From Stercorarius parasiticus (Eukaryota; Chordata; Aves; Charadriiformes; Stercorariidae): 64,000 nucleotides of DNA. Positions 23,621 through 35,649 of the stretch are shown one piece after another. Numbering within the stretch: position 1 is the first letter of the stretch; each line of letters begins with the position of its first letter. Under the pieces are notes generated by a model. That model was not told the DNA's origin, did not search any database, and saw only the letters and a list, made by a program, of their open reading frames with translations. The DNA lies in contig VWZL01000808.1 of NCBI GenBank assembly GCA_013396915.1, positions 124,001 to 188,000 of the forward strand, in the 5' to 3' direction. The translations under genes were made by a program, and so were the position numbers.

Positions 23621-24892
23621 TAAATTAGGCATATCTAATTTAATAAGGCATCCAGTATTGGAACATTTGTGTGAAAGATTATGAGGAAATGCAAAACCTC
23701 ACATTTGCTCCCTCCAGAAGCAACTGACTGAAGTCTACAGGGACTCTAACTTTTTGGCAGAGAAACAAGCTTTTCCTTCTCAAGAACAGACCATTCTTAG
23801 AGTCATTTATCCCCCACCCTCCTGGCTGCCTGTTTAAGGTCTGGCATTTCTCTGCTCAGGAAGCGATTCCATTCATTTCTGTAGCATCCCTCATGAGAGT
23901 CTCACCAGGGCTGAGCACCAAAACGAAAGGTCACTGGGAAATCAAAGCAGGAGCGAGCTGCGAGCTGGTGGTCACGATGGCAGGAGAAGGATGGCTTTGT
24001 GGCTACAGGCACATGGGCTTATTGCAGTTTTCTTGACCTCTGAGGATTTGGCTAAGATGTCAGATCTGTATTTCTTTTATTGAATGTACAAAGTGAAGTC
24101 AGGCAAATGCTAGAAGGGAGAATACCTTCTGGAAAGAAGACGTAATTATAACACCATAGGAACTATTCACGCATATCTAAAGGAAACTGTATCTTAAAAT
24201 CAGTATTTGCTGCAAGGTTAAAGTGAAAGAGCATCTGAGATTGAAGTATTTATTAGCTAGCTTTCTGCTGACAGACATTAGCAATTATTAGTTACCTAAC
24301 ATTTCTGACAAAAGCAGGGTCTCTCTTTAGTCAAGAATTTGATGAGCTGCACCAGGAATATTTGGACCAATGTGAACAATTCTCATCACTGAGAATCAAG
24401 AAACACTGAAAATGCTACAGGTATTAAGAAAAAAAAAAACAAAAAAACAAGGACAGTCATGGGAACCAAGAGTAACCCAAAAGGTTGCAAAGTCCAGCTG
24501 GGTTTTTTCAACCAGTCAAAGCAACAGAAGAGAAGGAATAGCACCGCTCTGAAAATCACAGCTACAGAATCACAAAAATCACAACTATGGGAAAGCACTG
24601 GCAAGGAAGGAACACCAGGGGCAGTATTGTTATAAGAAAAAAAGGGTATTAATAATCCATACTAAGGCATAATTACTCTGAAAATGAAACGACTAAGCAT
24701 TAGAAGAAAAGCATTAGAGGAGTGAGGTCCTATCCTATAGCTGAGAAATAGGTTTTAAGGTATAGCTTGCTAAACTTATAGAAAAGGCTGCTGCGACTAC
24801 CCGTTAAAGAAAGGCAAAGAGCTAAGACTAAGCATTTTATCACAGGGTGACAGATTTATGAAAAGTCTATCAGCAGGGCTTGGCAGCTAATG

Positions 24893-24929
24893 GATAAATT
24901 ACAAGCCCGTGATAAAATTACAAGCCCAT
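24893..24929 (+). repeat. Imperfect 18/19-bp tandem duplication
   Basis: GATAAATTACAAGCCCGT (24893-24910) is followed directly by GATAAAATTACAAGCCCAT, differing by one inserted A and one G-to-A change. Confidence 0.85.
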
Positions 24930-25609
24930 GACAGATAATAACTAAGTTCTGTGGGTTGAGCAAATGCCAAACATGGCAGCTGATTTTTTTTTTTTTTTTA
25001 GACTACAGAAATTCTACAAAGGCAGGGATGATTTCCAATACAATGTCCTAGACCTTCGCTCCTAAGGCATGTTCTGTAGTACACATCCCTCTGGCGGGAT
25101 AACAACTGTACCTTTTGTAACGGCCTTTACCAGTTCTAACTATATTAGACCAAGGATGACTGAGGGCAAAAATCCCAAAATATAGGGACTGTCTTGACCT
25201 GACCTTCTCTACAAAACAATAGAGGAGACCTAAGCGCTCCTAGGTGAGCCATTGATCCAAATATGATGGCTCAGGTCCTTATTGTACCTTGAGGACCTCA
25301 TTGGGAAGGGAGGTCAGTCTCAGAGCCTCCCTGAAGAAGAAACTGAGCTGCAGCTCTCCTTTTGAGCTGCCCTGCACAAGACCGCTACCTAGATCAGTTA
25401 GCGTGGGAGGAACCACATGCTGGTCCTCTCCTTTCTCAGAGCCAAAGGGTACCTGGAAGAGGCAATGGTTTTAAGGTCTCAAGAAACTGCAGCCCTGCTC
25501 CCACTTGGACATAGCCAGGGTGATTACACCCTACCAGTTGGCCCTCGCATGCTGCCCAGGAAAATGTAGAGATGGAAATAACATAGCAAGAGTGATGAAG
25601 TCAAGGAGT

Positions 25610-25750
25610 CACTTTCTTCAAAGAGAGAGAATGTATGAGACTGAGGGAAAGGAAAAGCAAGAAGAGAAGCCAATGGGAATGCGAGGAGGATGGAAAGAAG
25701 TGAAAGATTGATAAACCAAAGACAATATACAAAAGAAAGATGGCATGAAA
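25610..25750 (+). repeat. Purine-rich (GA) stretch
   Basis: Strong strand bias to A and G with many GAGA, GGAAAG and GAAGAG words, but no fixed period. The opposite strand is pyrimidine-rich and gives a spurious Ser/Phe/Leu-rich open frame. Confidence 0.6.
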
Positions 25751-27559
25751 GAAGAGAAACCTAGAGAAGAGATGAGGGCAAAACATGTGCAGAGCCCAAA
25801 CAGAACAGTGTGAGAAACTGCTATGGGAAGTAAGAAAGCTGAGAGGATGTGTAAACGAGATGTACTTCTCTGTCATGGCAAACCCACTGCCTCCTGTCTG
25901 CCTCCTTCCAGGCAGCTTCCCTGCAACAGCCTGCGTTTCTGGTACAGCTGCCTAGCAGCCTAAATATTCATCTCCGTATCTATTGATTCTAATATTTGAC
26001 ACAGTATCTTGAAAAGCACCTAAAACCAGCTCTAAATAATCAGCTAGTGCACTCTCTGCACATCTGTAAGGGCTGGAACACAGCACCTTTTCAGTACAGC
26101 ACCATTACAGTATGCCTTTAAGCTGCTGCAAATAAATCCAATTGGTGAACAGTTGTTGATTTATCATGCAGTTCCCTGGAGTCACAATAAGGTTCAATCC
26201 GCCTACTAGATTCACCACACAAATTCCTGAGAGATTACTTGAATTACATTTAATCTTTATTGAAACATAAAAACGTTGAGGTGTGAGATATTTCCATCCC
26301 TTAAAATGAACTAAATCGCCTCATTCCAGGAAAAGAAAAGTTGCTGCTTCAGCCACAGACAACACAAGTCCTACTGAGGTGAACAGAAATTTCACCAATG
26401 CAATGGAGGCAGAACAGATTGCAATTCTGCACTGTTTTTATTTGATAGTAAACATATCTAAAGCAGACTGTGCCCCGAAGTATGCTTTCACACAAACCTG
26501 GTGTTCCCCAGCAGGACTGTTTATGTGAACAGAATTTGGCACTAGCTATCTTGGGTATAAAGGTGCAAATTTGCTACTCATAAGCCTGTGTTATTTCTCC
26601 AACACTTATTTGCTGCTGGCTTCCAAAAGTTGCCATAAAACCAAAAGAAACTACAGCTTTTTTGTGAAATGACAGAAAAGTGGCATTCCTCCCAGCTGCA
26701 GAGCTGTGAAAAGATGATGGCTGTTAGATATATTCTTTCTGACTGTATTTTTACAGGAGGGAATCAGTGTGAGTAGGCACAATCCAAGGGCACTTCCTCA
26801 AAGATGGCAGTTTTTGTTGGAAAACACACAGGAAAATCCTCAGGAGACCAGAGCTTCTCTTCCCTTCTAAGAGAAGTTCTCCCTGTCTCACAAAAACCCC
26901 ATAAGAGTCAGTTGCACAGACCCAATCATTCCTGGGGTATCTGCAACCATCCATTTGGAAATACCGAGGAGGTACCCCTCTTCTAGCAGTAATCCCTCTC
27001 TCTTGCTGTTCCATGGACAAGGGAACACAACCAAAACTCAGATGTCTGTTCCTAGGAAGCCTTTCATCCAGTGTAGCTGTAGACTCTGTTGTGTGACTGA
27101 TTTGTTAGTACTTCACTAATTTGTTTCTCAAGATCACAGGGATCCCCCAGCTCTAATTACTTCTGCCTGACACACTCTCTGCTGCTTGTATTTGAAGAGC
27201 TTCCAGAACATGTTTCAGAAGCAGCTGTCTGAAACTAAGAAACAGAGCACCTAAACATAACCGAAGATGCAAGTGACACAGTATTGCTTGGCTTTTCCTT
27301 GTGCTGAGACAGCATCAGCAACTTTTTTATCTAAGGATGCAATGAAAGGAGATTAAGGATATTTGAAATTTGGCTTGGTATTTTAGCAATGGAAATAATC
27401 AATGACAAACAAAAATCAGGCATGTACCTTATAAAAAACCCATCCAATTGCTAAAATTTATAAAAATTACATAAAGAGTTTCAGCTTGTTAATCTCAGTC
27501 TTGAAAAAAAAAGCTATGATTTCAACTGCTTCCTAGAATCAGGGTCCCAAATGCACTGA

Positions 27560-27582
27560 GATTCACAAGCAGCTTGTGAATC
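27560..27582. repeat. Perfect 23-bp interrupted palindrome
   Basis: Arms GATTCACAAG (27560-27569) and CTTGTGAATC (27573-27582) are exact complements separated by CAG. It is isolated in unique-looking sequence. Confidence 0.85.
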
Positions 27583-30500
27583 AGTGGAAGCACAAATTCT
27601 CTCTACGTTCTTAAATAGTTTTATGAGCTAATATGATCTAACCACTCTTTTTAATTTAAAAAACAGAGCACATACTTCTGCAGAGATGGAGCAGATGCAG
27701 AATGGGCAGGTAAAGCCTTTTTACCTTGAAACACACTATGTTCTCATTTCTAAGCGACCTTTCAGTCTTACAGTTTACTTATTTGCTTTTGCCCTCTGGC
27801 ACTTTTGAGCAAAGAGCATGCTTTTAAAACCACTGTGTGTCCTAACGTTCATCAGCAAGAAAAGCATCCATGGGCATTGACCGTAAGTGTTCAAAGCTGG
27901 GTTTAGGGTCCCAAAACAGAGACTAATCTTACTACTGATTTTGGCTCCAGGATTCCTAGCACTGGTCACCTCAAGTGCTACGTTGCACTTAAATACGCAA
28001 CTAACACTCAGAGCTTTTAGAAACATGTCTCAGAAGAGGTCCTGTGGGTAAGGAAGAAAGCCGACTCCAGAGCTTAGGACACTGCCCAAAACATTATGCC
28101 TCTGTGAGACCAGTGGTGGCTCCACTACAGGGCAAGAAATGACAATGTTGCACTGTAAGTGTCCTCATGACACCTACCACCAGTACAACACTGTTTATGT
28201 GAAAATGGTTAACGACACAAGGAATGATAGAAAAGAAAGTACAAAGCATTGGGCAAAGGAAAAAAGGTGAACAATTTAGGTAGCCTTTAACATTTGATGC
28301 CATACAATTTGAGTCCTTGCACACAGCAGGAGGTATTTGACATTTTCCTCTTCAGAGATTAGCACTTGCAGGTATTGATTTAAACTAGGATTTATACCAT
28401 GACTGTCATTTTTATGAAGGGCACAATAAGAGAGATTAGCAAGAAATTGCCAGGCACACCATCTTTAATCAGCTGCAAACTGTTTTCATCCTGAATCTGC
28501 AGGTTTGTCAGCAAAAGCAAAATGAGCACAACTAAGTGGCATAGCAGGAAAAGAACACTCAGCCCGACAGAATAAAAATAGCTACCAAGAAAAGGTGCCA
28601 TAAGAGAGCTTTTGATTTTATTTTTTTTAATTTTTAATCTGGAACAGATTCACAATTCATGCCACCTCTTTTTAAATCTTATTACCTGGTTTGGATTAGA
28701 ATTAAAGTTCCTTCTCAAACGCCAAGCTCTCCCCTATGTGCTTTACAGGACACGGGTTCCACTTGAGCACGTCAGAAGGCTGCCAAGCCACCTTCTCATT
28801 ACCCAAGTCCCTTGCTGGATGCAGTCCCAAGTAATGAACATCCCCTTTTCAACCCCGGGGTCTTCCTTTGGAAGCAGTAGGTTTAAAAACACAACATATA
28901 AGGAAAAAAACCCACCCAGCTCTGTGTGAATGAGACCTGAAGATTGAATATATCATTAAGAAGGACTTTCTTTGGCACAAATAGAAGTAAAAGCCTTGCT
29001 CCTTTTGATTTTCAGTAAGAATTCAGCACTTACTTTGTTCTCAGAGCAATTTGCCCAAGTGCCTTTCAACGGGCCTTGTCCCTTTAATCCATTCTGAAAC
29101 CCCCCATTTTGGCCTGGCTTGGCAGTTACGGAAACATGCTACAGCCAGGTGTATTTCAATTACAAAGGATAAAAAATTGCAGGGAAAAAATATTACATTT
29201 TCTGTCTTTCTTCCAGTTACCCAACCTCTAAATTAAAAGCCAGAAAATGGGTTCCTCTTTCACTGATGAAGTCTGCTTGAATATTAGTTTCCTGTTTAGC
29301 CTGCACCATGGAATTCAAATTATTTTGTTCTCAAAGTTACAAAGCACCAGAGGTTCTTGCCTCTGAGTAAAATGGATTAATATTTACAAGAATTATATCT
29401 TTCTTGATGAGGTTCAGTCTGCATGGTCCTTTATGAGTGGTGCCCTGGTATGACAGAGCTGCTTCTGCTCGGGTTCGGTTCAGGCAACAAGGATAGCAGG
29501 TCTTGTTCAATTCCTGCCTGGATAAGCTTAGGTAAAGCACAATGCTGGTTCCCCATGAGATACAATTAATCTCCTGAATGGTAAAAACCTTTGATATCTT
29601 TTCTGTTGTGTCTACAACTAATGAAAATTTCACACCTGGCTTGTTAAGGGAGAAGCATGTTGAAGCAGCTCCTTATCATTCATGCTGCCTTTTGAGCTTG
29701 TGTTATTGACTCAAAGATGATTGAAAGCACATCAGCTATGAGAATAAAGCCACGGAGCCAAAAAAGTGGGAGAGCCATCCATGCTGTATAGGGATCATCA
29801 TGGGTGTAGACACACTGGGCCTGCTGTTGCATTTCTCTGGAGCGTCTGCATGGATCCGCAAAGCTGTGCCTGCGTGTGTGTAAGCAGCCAAGATTTGGAT
29901 CTACATTTCCTCTCATCATGAGGTAAATGGTTATGGAGGCCAGGCTGTGCAAGGTTACTTCTGGCACAGGAACTGAATAGCAAGAGGAAGGGCTGGGACA
30001 GAGATGTCAAGGCTTAGTGGCATGCTTCAGAGGGAACTGGAGAGGGAGGTGGGGTGCAGTCATAGTTATCTCCCACCCCCAAACAGCAATTCTGTACCTG
30101 GGAGCAGCAGCAGCCAGCTTGACTTTCCAAGCCTCGGGCCTAAAGATAGGAACATTTTTCTGGTTTTCATCTGCAGCCTACAGTTTGAGAAAACTGCTTT
30201 CCTCATCTGCACCTGCCCGGTGGGAAGCTCTCAAAGGAACAATGTCAAAATGCAGCGCACCTCCACGGCCCGATGGGACCAATTTATGATGGCTGAGGAT
30301 CTGACCCGGACTGCTGCTCTCATTTCGCTGCTGCTCAAATTTGTATTCAAAATGTTTTGCTCTCAGAGGTTTATCTTTTGAAATAGTAGCACCATTCTGG
30401 CTTAGGGCCAAGGTTGGGCTAAGGGATGGCAGTGCATTAATGCTCCAGGTAATCAGCTCAGCAACTTTCAGCTGTCAGTCACAGCTCTCTGAAACTATCC

Positions 30501-31454
30501 AAGCCATAATAAATGTTTTCAGATACGCTCATTGCTGATGCATTAAAAACAGTATCCAGCAAATGTGAAACTCAACTCCGCGTACGCAATGGGTCTAACA
30601 TAATTGCAATGGTTCAATCAACCAGTCAGTATAAACATCCATTTTTTAAGCAGGGATACACAACCAGTCCAGGGAGAACTCAATAAATGTTTTTAACATT
30701 AAATAAAATATAACTCAACATAATTATCGAAGTAGAAAATGAAGACTATCGTTGTGCCCAAGGAAAACACAAAAGCTTCTGGAAGGAGAAAAAAATTATT
30801 CTTTTATGTTTATTTTAGTAGGGCTGTACTTTTAGTTAGACGACATTTAAATTACTAGACTGGTCTTTGAAAAGAGAATAATATAGCAAGCCGTCCAGAC
30901 CGTATCAGCCTCTGTAGAGGTTTAATCTAAACAGAGTTCAAGGTTTCATTTCTGAGTGAAGAGATAAGTCAGTTCTAATTCTTATATGAAAGTTATTTCT
31001 ATCCAGCTTTAGAAGAAGAAAATTCCTCCATTACCAAGCCTCTCCCTGCAGTGTATTTAATACTCCCTTGATCTCTTCCTACCACCAAATAGTTTATGGG
31101 ATTCACTGTGTTTCAGTCCATATAAAGTTCGCTTGTAGTGGAAATACACTAGGCCTCACGATGGAGGAGAGATCAATATAAACAAGAAAAAAAATTTTCA
31201 TAAAGTTTTTCTTCCCATGAATGTTTATCCAATTACCAGTATCTGGTATGTTTTTATATTCTGACTTAAATCTAAGTTTTTCTCTCACAGAAATCTAACC
31301 CACAAAAATAATACTTTGCTAGGAATTAATGACAGCTTTGTGCTCCTTCAGCAATTGCCTTCCTCCTGAAGGACTGTCTCCTTCTATAGGGTTGCTTTCC
31401 TCCATTTTGCTTTCCAAGTAAACAACCTCACCCGACACCTTATTCATCGTCCAC

Positions 31455-32010
31455 TGCGGCGGGTTGATCCTCACTGGACACCAGGTGCCCACCAAAGCTG
31501 CTCTATCACTGCCCCTCCTCAACTGGACAGGGGAGAGATCAAATAACAAAAGGCTCATGGGTTCAGACAAGGACAGGGAGATCACTCAGCAATTACTGTC
31601 ATGGGCAAAACAGACTCAACTCAGGGAAATTAATTTAATTTATTGCCAATTAGTAGCCAGAATAGGGTAGTGAAAAATAAAAAACACATCTTAAAACACC
31701 TTCCCCCTATCTCTCCCTTCTTCCCAGGCTCAACCTCCTCCCCACAGCAGTGCAGGGGGATGGGGAATGGGGGTTGTGGTCAGTTCATCACACATTGTCT
31801 CTGCTGCTCATTCCTCTGAGGGGGAGGACTCTTCAGACTCTTCTCCCTGCTCCAGCGTGAGGTCCCTCCCACGGGAGACAGTTCTCCACAAACTTGTTTC
31901 CTTCCATGGGACGCAGTCCTTCAGGAACAGAATGCTCCAGCATGGGTCCCCCATGGGGTCACACAAGTCCTGCTAGCAAACCTGCTCCAGCATGGGCTCC
32001 TCTCTCGACG
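31455..32010 (-). mobile_element. Avian endogenous-retrovirus-type LTR, truncated
   Basis: The plus strand holds the reverse complement of a long terminal repeat I recognise from bird genomes. Landmarks are 'GGGTTGATCCTCACTGGACA' at the left edge, 'GACAAGGACAGGGAGATCAC', 'GGGCAAAACAGACTCAACTC', and repeated 'CTCCAGCATGGG' words near 31932 and 31985. In sense (minus) orientation an AATAAA polyadenylation signal lies at 31644-31639, before the 3' end, as expected in an LTR. The 5' end seems missing beyond about 32010. No gag, pol or env frame is nearby, so this is a solo or fragmentary LTR. The exact family is not assigned. Confidence 0.75.
31639..31644 (-). promoter_or_regulatory. LTR polyadenylation signal AATAAA
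   Basis: TTTATT on the plus strand, AATAAA in the LTR sense, followed on the minus strand by a T-rich then G-containing stretch, as in the R region of this LTR type. Confidence 0.55.
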
Positions 32011-32813
32011 TTTCTACCCCGGGGAAAGTGCTAAGCAGTACCATTTCTACATGCTTCCTGCAGCATTCTACTGCCTTTTTCCAATCTAGTCTGAAACGTC
32101 CTCAGGTTAGAGTAAGGCTACTTGAGTTTCCTTTCTTATACACCTTCCTCTCAGGAGTGGATGACTGTACTTCAGTGTTTACGTTTTAATTACCAACCTC
32201 CAACATCAATTTTGCAAGCTCTCTGCCATTCGATGAAAACATACTTGTTTTCCTGTTGACATGAACAACAGCTTTTAGTTAATACACCCCCAGACCAGAG
32301 AAGCCATCAATGAAATATTAATTTGTTGTGCTGCTTGAACTACAGCTCCTGGCTGGGCAAACTAAAAGGCCCCCTGTCACAGGAATGGGTTTGTTACACT
32401 TAATTGCGTGTCTTACTCTCTTTCCAACTCATCAAAACATTTAAGGTCTCTGCATAACTTCAAGATATCTGAATCAAGCATGAAAGGCTAACAAGAAAAA
32501 CAAACCAAAAAGCTGAACGCTGTCTCACACCGCCGCATACGATTAAAGAGAATTAGAGAACAAGCAGAAAAGCCCTAGAGTCAATGACATTGGTATTGGG
32601 CAGGAATGACTACCTAGGGAGCTGCTGAAACTGCCAGCACTTGAGAATCTTGTGCAGTTTCCCACTGTGGAAGATGAAATAATTAACCTACAGCCTGTGT
32701 GCCCTAGCCAGCCCAAGAAAGGAGAGAGGGGATGAGCAGAAAGTCGGTCAGACATGAAATTTATGACATCTGGGATATCTCAAGGGAGCTGATTCCAGCA
32801 GTGCAGGTCTTGA

Positions 32814-32965
32814 GGCAGAACACGGGGCTGGAATCAGGACAATGGGTTTTTACTCCCATTTCTGTCCGTGCAGAGAAAAAGACATTTTACCTCCCTGTTT
32901 CCTTTCCTTTCCCTTTCATCTGCTCTATTAACTTAGATTAAAATGCTTTGTGTGCTTGCAAATTG
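32814..32965 (+). mobile_element. MIR-like SINE fossil
   Basis: In order: 'GCAGAACACGGGGCTGGAAT' then 'CAGGACAATGGGTTTTTACTCCC', 'TTTCTGTC', 'CATTTTACCTCCCTGTTTCC', 'TTTCATCTGCTCTATTA' and 'AAAATGCTTTG'. This follows the MIR consensus (gagcacggggctggaatcagg, gggttct, tctgccac, cacttcacctctctgtttcc, catctgtaaaa, aagcgctttg) along about 150 bp. It is clearer than the copy at 23.5 kb. Confidence 0.6.
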
Positions 32966-34159
32966 GCACCCTGATCCTGAGCAAGACTAAAAAGTGCAGC
33001 ATGCTATAAATAAGCATTGTGTTATCAAAATGACATCTGTTTGAGAGGCTACTTCTCACATTGGGTCAGAGACATCATTCCTGCTGTGCTGCACAGTAAT
33101 AGCCGTTCCACGGGTAGCCTCCCTTCTTGCCGTACTGGCCAAAGCAGACCTGAGTGGGGATCAGGGGCAGTAGGTATCAAAGCCCGTTCCACAATTTAGA
33201 CCCTTCTTTTATTTAAAATGAAGGACCCAAGCACCTATAAAATATCCTGTTAAAGCACGTTCAATCTAAATGAAAGATTCTATTCACAAGCTATCCAATC
33301 CAAACATCAGATTTGGTCTATTTCAAACAGAAAGGGTCTCTTCGAACAATATTATGAGAAATTTCTGAAGAAGGGCTGGGTAGATCTTCAAGCAAGTTTA
33401 CCGCTTAGGAAGTTGTCCCCAAATAAAGCCTACATAAGAACAAAAATCCTCCTGTAAACAAGGATTTTTCATTTCTTCTTCAATATAGACAGAAATGACT
33501 CAACAAGGTGAAGGAATGAAGAGAAGCAAAGGACTAGCTCCTCACACACTCTGTTGAGGCAGGCCCAGTGCAGCGAAGTAGCAATCTGCAGTCCCTCAGG
33601 TGAGCACAAAAAAGATTTAGAAACTATTTGCCTCTCTCCTGAAGTTCCCCAAGGGGAAATAAAGCTAAGTAAACCCTTTTGTTTAATAAAAACCTTTATC
33701 CAAGAAATAATATACTATCCAAGCCCACACATCATGTAACATTGTCTCCTAGTACTGATAAACCAGGATGAAGACTTTCCTCAGGTTGCCTTACGTAGCC
33801 ATCGGAAATCTCTTGGAATAAGGTAAACCATTAAGAAAAGGCCTCTGTTACGCAGACACCAGAAAAGATAAACATTAGGTTACTACATGCATCTGTATCT
33901 GTGTCTTTGTATCTATCTAAAAATCTACACCACTGACACTTCGTATCAGTTTGTTGAGAATGCAAATGCAAAGAGAAAGTAGTACATCTTTCTTTCATAT
34001 GTTAATCATGGGAGCATATCTGTGTTACACACACACCATCAAAGCAACCGCACTTTTTATGTGGAAAAGCCATGGGATACTTGTTGGTGTTGTGCTGCAG
34101 GGAACAGCAGGTAGGTTCAACTCTGCCCACCTCCAGTTGATTTGTAAATAGTTTTTGTT

Positions 34160-34470
34160 CAATGAGAGAAAGGTATTTACATTTTACATTTTAATGAAGG
34201 AAGGGATTAATTTTCAATGGAATTGGGGCCTTGTGTAAAGATTAACTGAGAAGGGTAATTTAGAGTGTTAATTTAATTTCCATTTCCTTCTCCGATCACA
34301 CGTTTTCATTCTCGGGCCTCGCCATGCCAACGCCATCCCCATGCATGACATGCCCTATCAGCTTTTAATATATCTCCTTTTATGTCTTTTTCATAAAAAC
34401 GTGCCTCCCCTTTTAAATCTGCCTCATTTCTTGACATGACACAAAAAGGTAAGTCAATACACTTTCAATG
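34160..34470. other. Candidate conserved noncoding element
   Basis: AT-rich, non-repetitive sequence with several TTAATTT-type words (near 34208, 34268) and a CCATGCC/GCCATCCCCATGCATGACATG cluster at 34321-34351, free of recognisable transposons. The impression of conservation comes from texture only; no comparison was possible. Confidence 0.2.
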
Positions 34471-34560
34471 AAATTCAGTGCCCACATGACTGCAGTTGGT
34501 TCAGTAGCTATTCATGAATCTATTAAGAAAAGTAAGACCTACTAAAAGATACGGGCTAAA

Positions 34561-34578
34561 AATATGCAAATGCATATT
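34561..34578. promoter_or_regulatory. POU octamer within a palindrome
   Basis: Arms AATATGCA (34561-34568) and TGCATATT (34571-34578) are perfect inverted repeats with a 2-bp spacer. The overlap creates an exact ATGCAAAT octamer at 34564-34571. It lies in an AT-rich, non-repetitive stretch about 24 kb upstream of PCSK2. Confidence 0.35.
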
Positions 34579-35619
34579 AAACAATTTACCCAGATCATTA
34601 ACAATCTTGCAAGAGTAATAGAAAACTGACTTACAGAATCAATATCTATTCCCTTTCTCTCAGCTCTAAGGCTGGATATATCACAAGAGCAAGCCATATT
34701 AAATTTAAAACTAACCTGATCTAGGTTTTGCTGTCCCTCTAAGGGCAAAAAATTCTATGACATTTGGAAATGGCAGCTAGTTACATACCATGCATTTTTC
34801 AGTAGCATCCATTTCAAAGTGATATCATTACATGAATGAGCTCTACCCACTGCTTGTGGAGAGCTTTGCCTAGTCTGGTTTTATTTTATTTTTTTTTCTT
34901 TGCAAATGACTGTATGGTATAAAGCTCTGAATAGCATACAGTTATGAACCTGAGTATAAGCGTGCTGTATTTTCACAGAAAAACTATCATTATAAAACAA
35001 GCATCGTAGGGCCTCACAGCACTTACCTTCGGAAGGCAATTGGTTTCATGAAGCAAATACCAGCAGCTGCATTATCAAATAACCTGAAGACTGTACTGGG
35101 TAAATAATAAAAAATGGATCTCTGTGCGAGATGCAGGAGATAGAAAGAAATTAATCTTTGGAGCTCATCTTCAGAACATCAAATAATACACCTGACCAAT
35201 GAAAATCCAAACTGAAGATACTACTATAGCTGTACACACAGACAGCACTTGTTTTATGAGACAATGTAAATGCACCCAAAAGCACTAGAAGACAGATCTT
35301 ACCTTGTAGTTTCTAGAATCTGGTATCTAGCCCAAAATCTTTTAAAAAACTACCCAAATTTCATACATCAGATGTAGAGTTATCTGTAGAGAGAAAAAGA
35401 AAACAGATGACTAAATATACTGAAACCCAATAAAAATGCAGTATCTCCAACTCTGTACGTATTTCATAAGCAATACAAAAAACTCTTTTCAAAGCATCCT
35501 GTAGAAAAAGAGGTTTCAGTTCCTTGCCCTTACTACCATAAGTATTCAGCCTAAATTGCTGCCCTCTCTAAAAGTTTTGAGCTCTGAAAAGCAGAAGAAT
35601 ACCTCAGAAGATGAATAAC

Positions 35620-35649
35620 TGATTATCTTGAGACATCTTGAGATAATCA
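35620..35649. repeat. Inverted repeat with internal direct repeat
   Basis: TGATTATCT (35620-35628) and AGATAATCA (35641-35649) are perfect 9-bp arms around 12 bases. The word ATCTTGAGA also occurs twice (35625-35633 and 35635-35643), so the site may be a slipped duplication. Confidence 0.7.

Larger units (their letters stand above)
20933..31454. other. Intergenic stretch without recognised genes
   Basis: No exon or gene is recognised. It contains a MIR-like fossil (23521-23620), an 18/19-bp tandem duplication (24893-24929), poly(T) near 24987, a purine-rich stretch (25610-25750), a 23-bp palindrome (27560-27582), and a low-repeat, AT-rich stretch at about 30430-30760 that could be conserved noncoding DNA. 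The interval 24.7-25.6 kb is less AT-rich and does not resemble a family I know. Confidence 0.5.
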
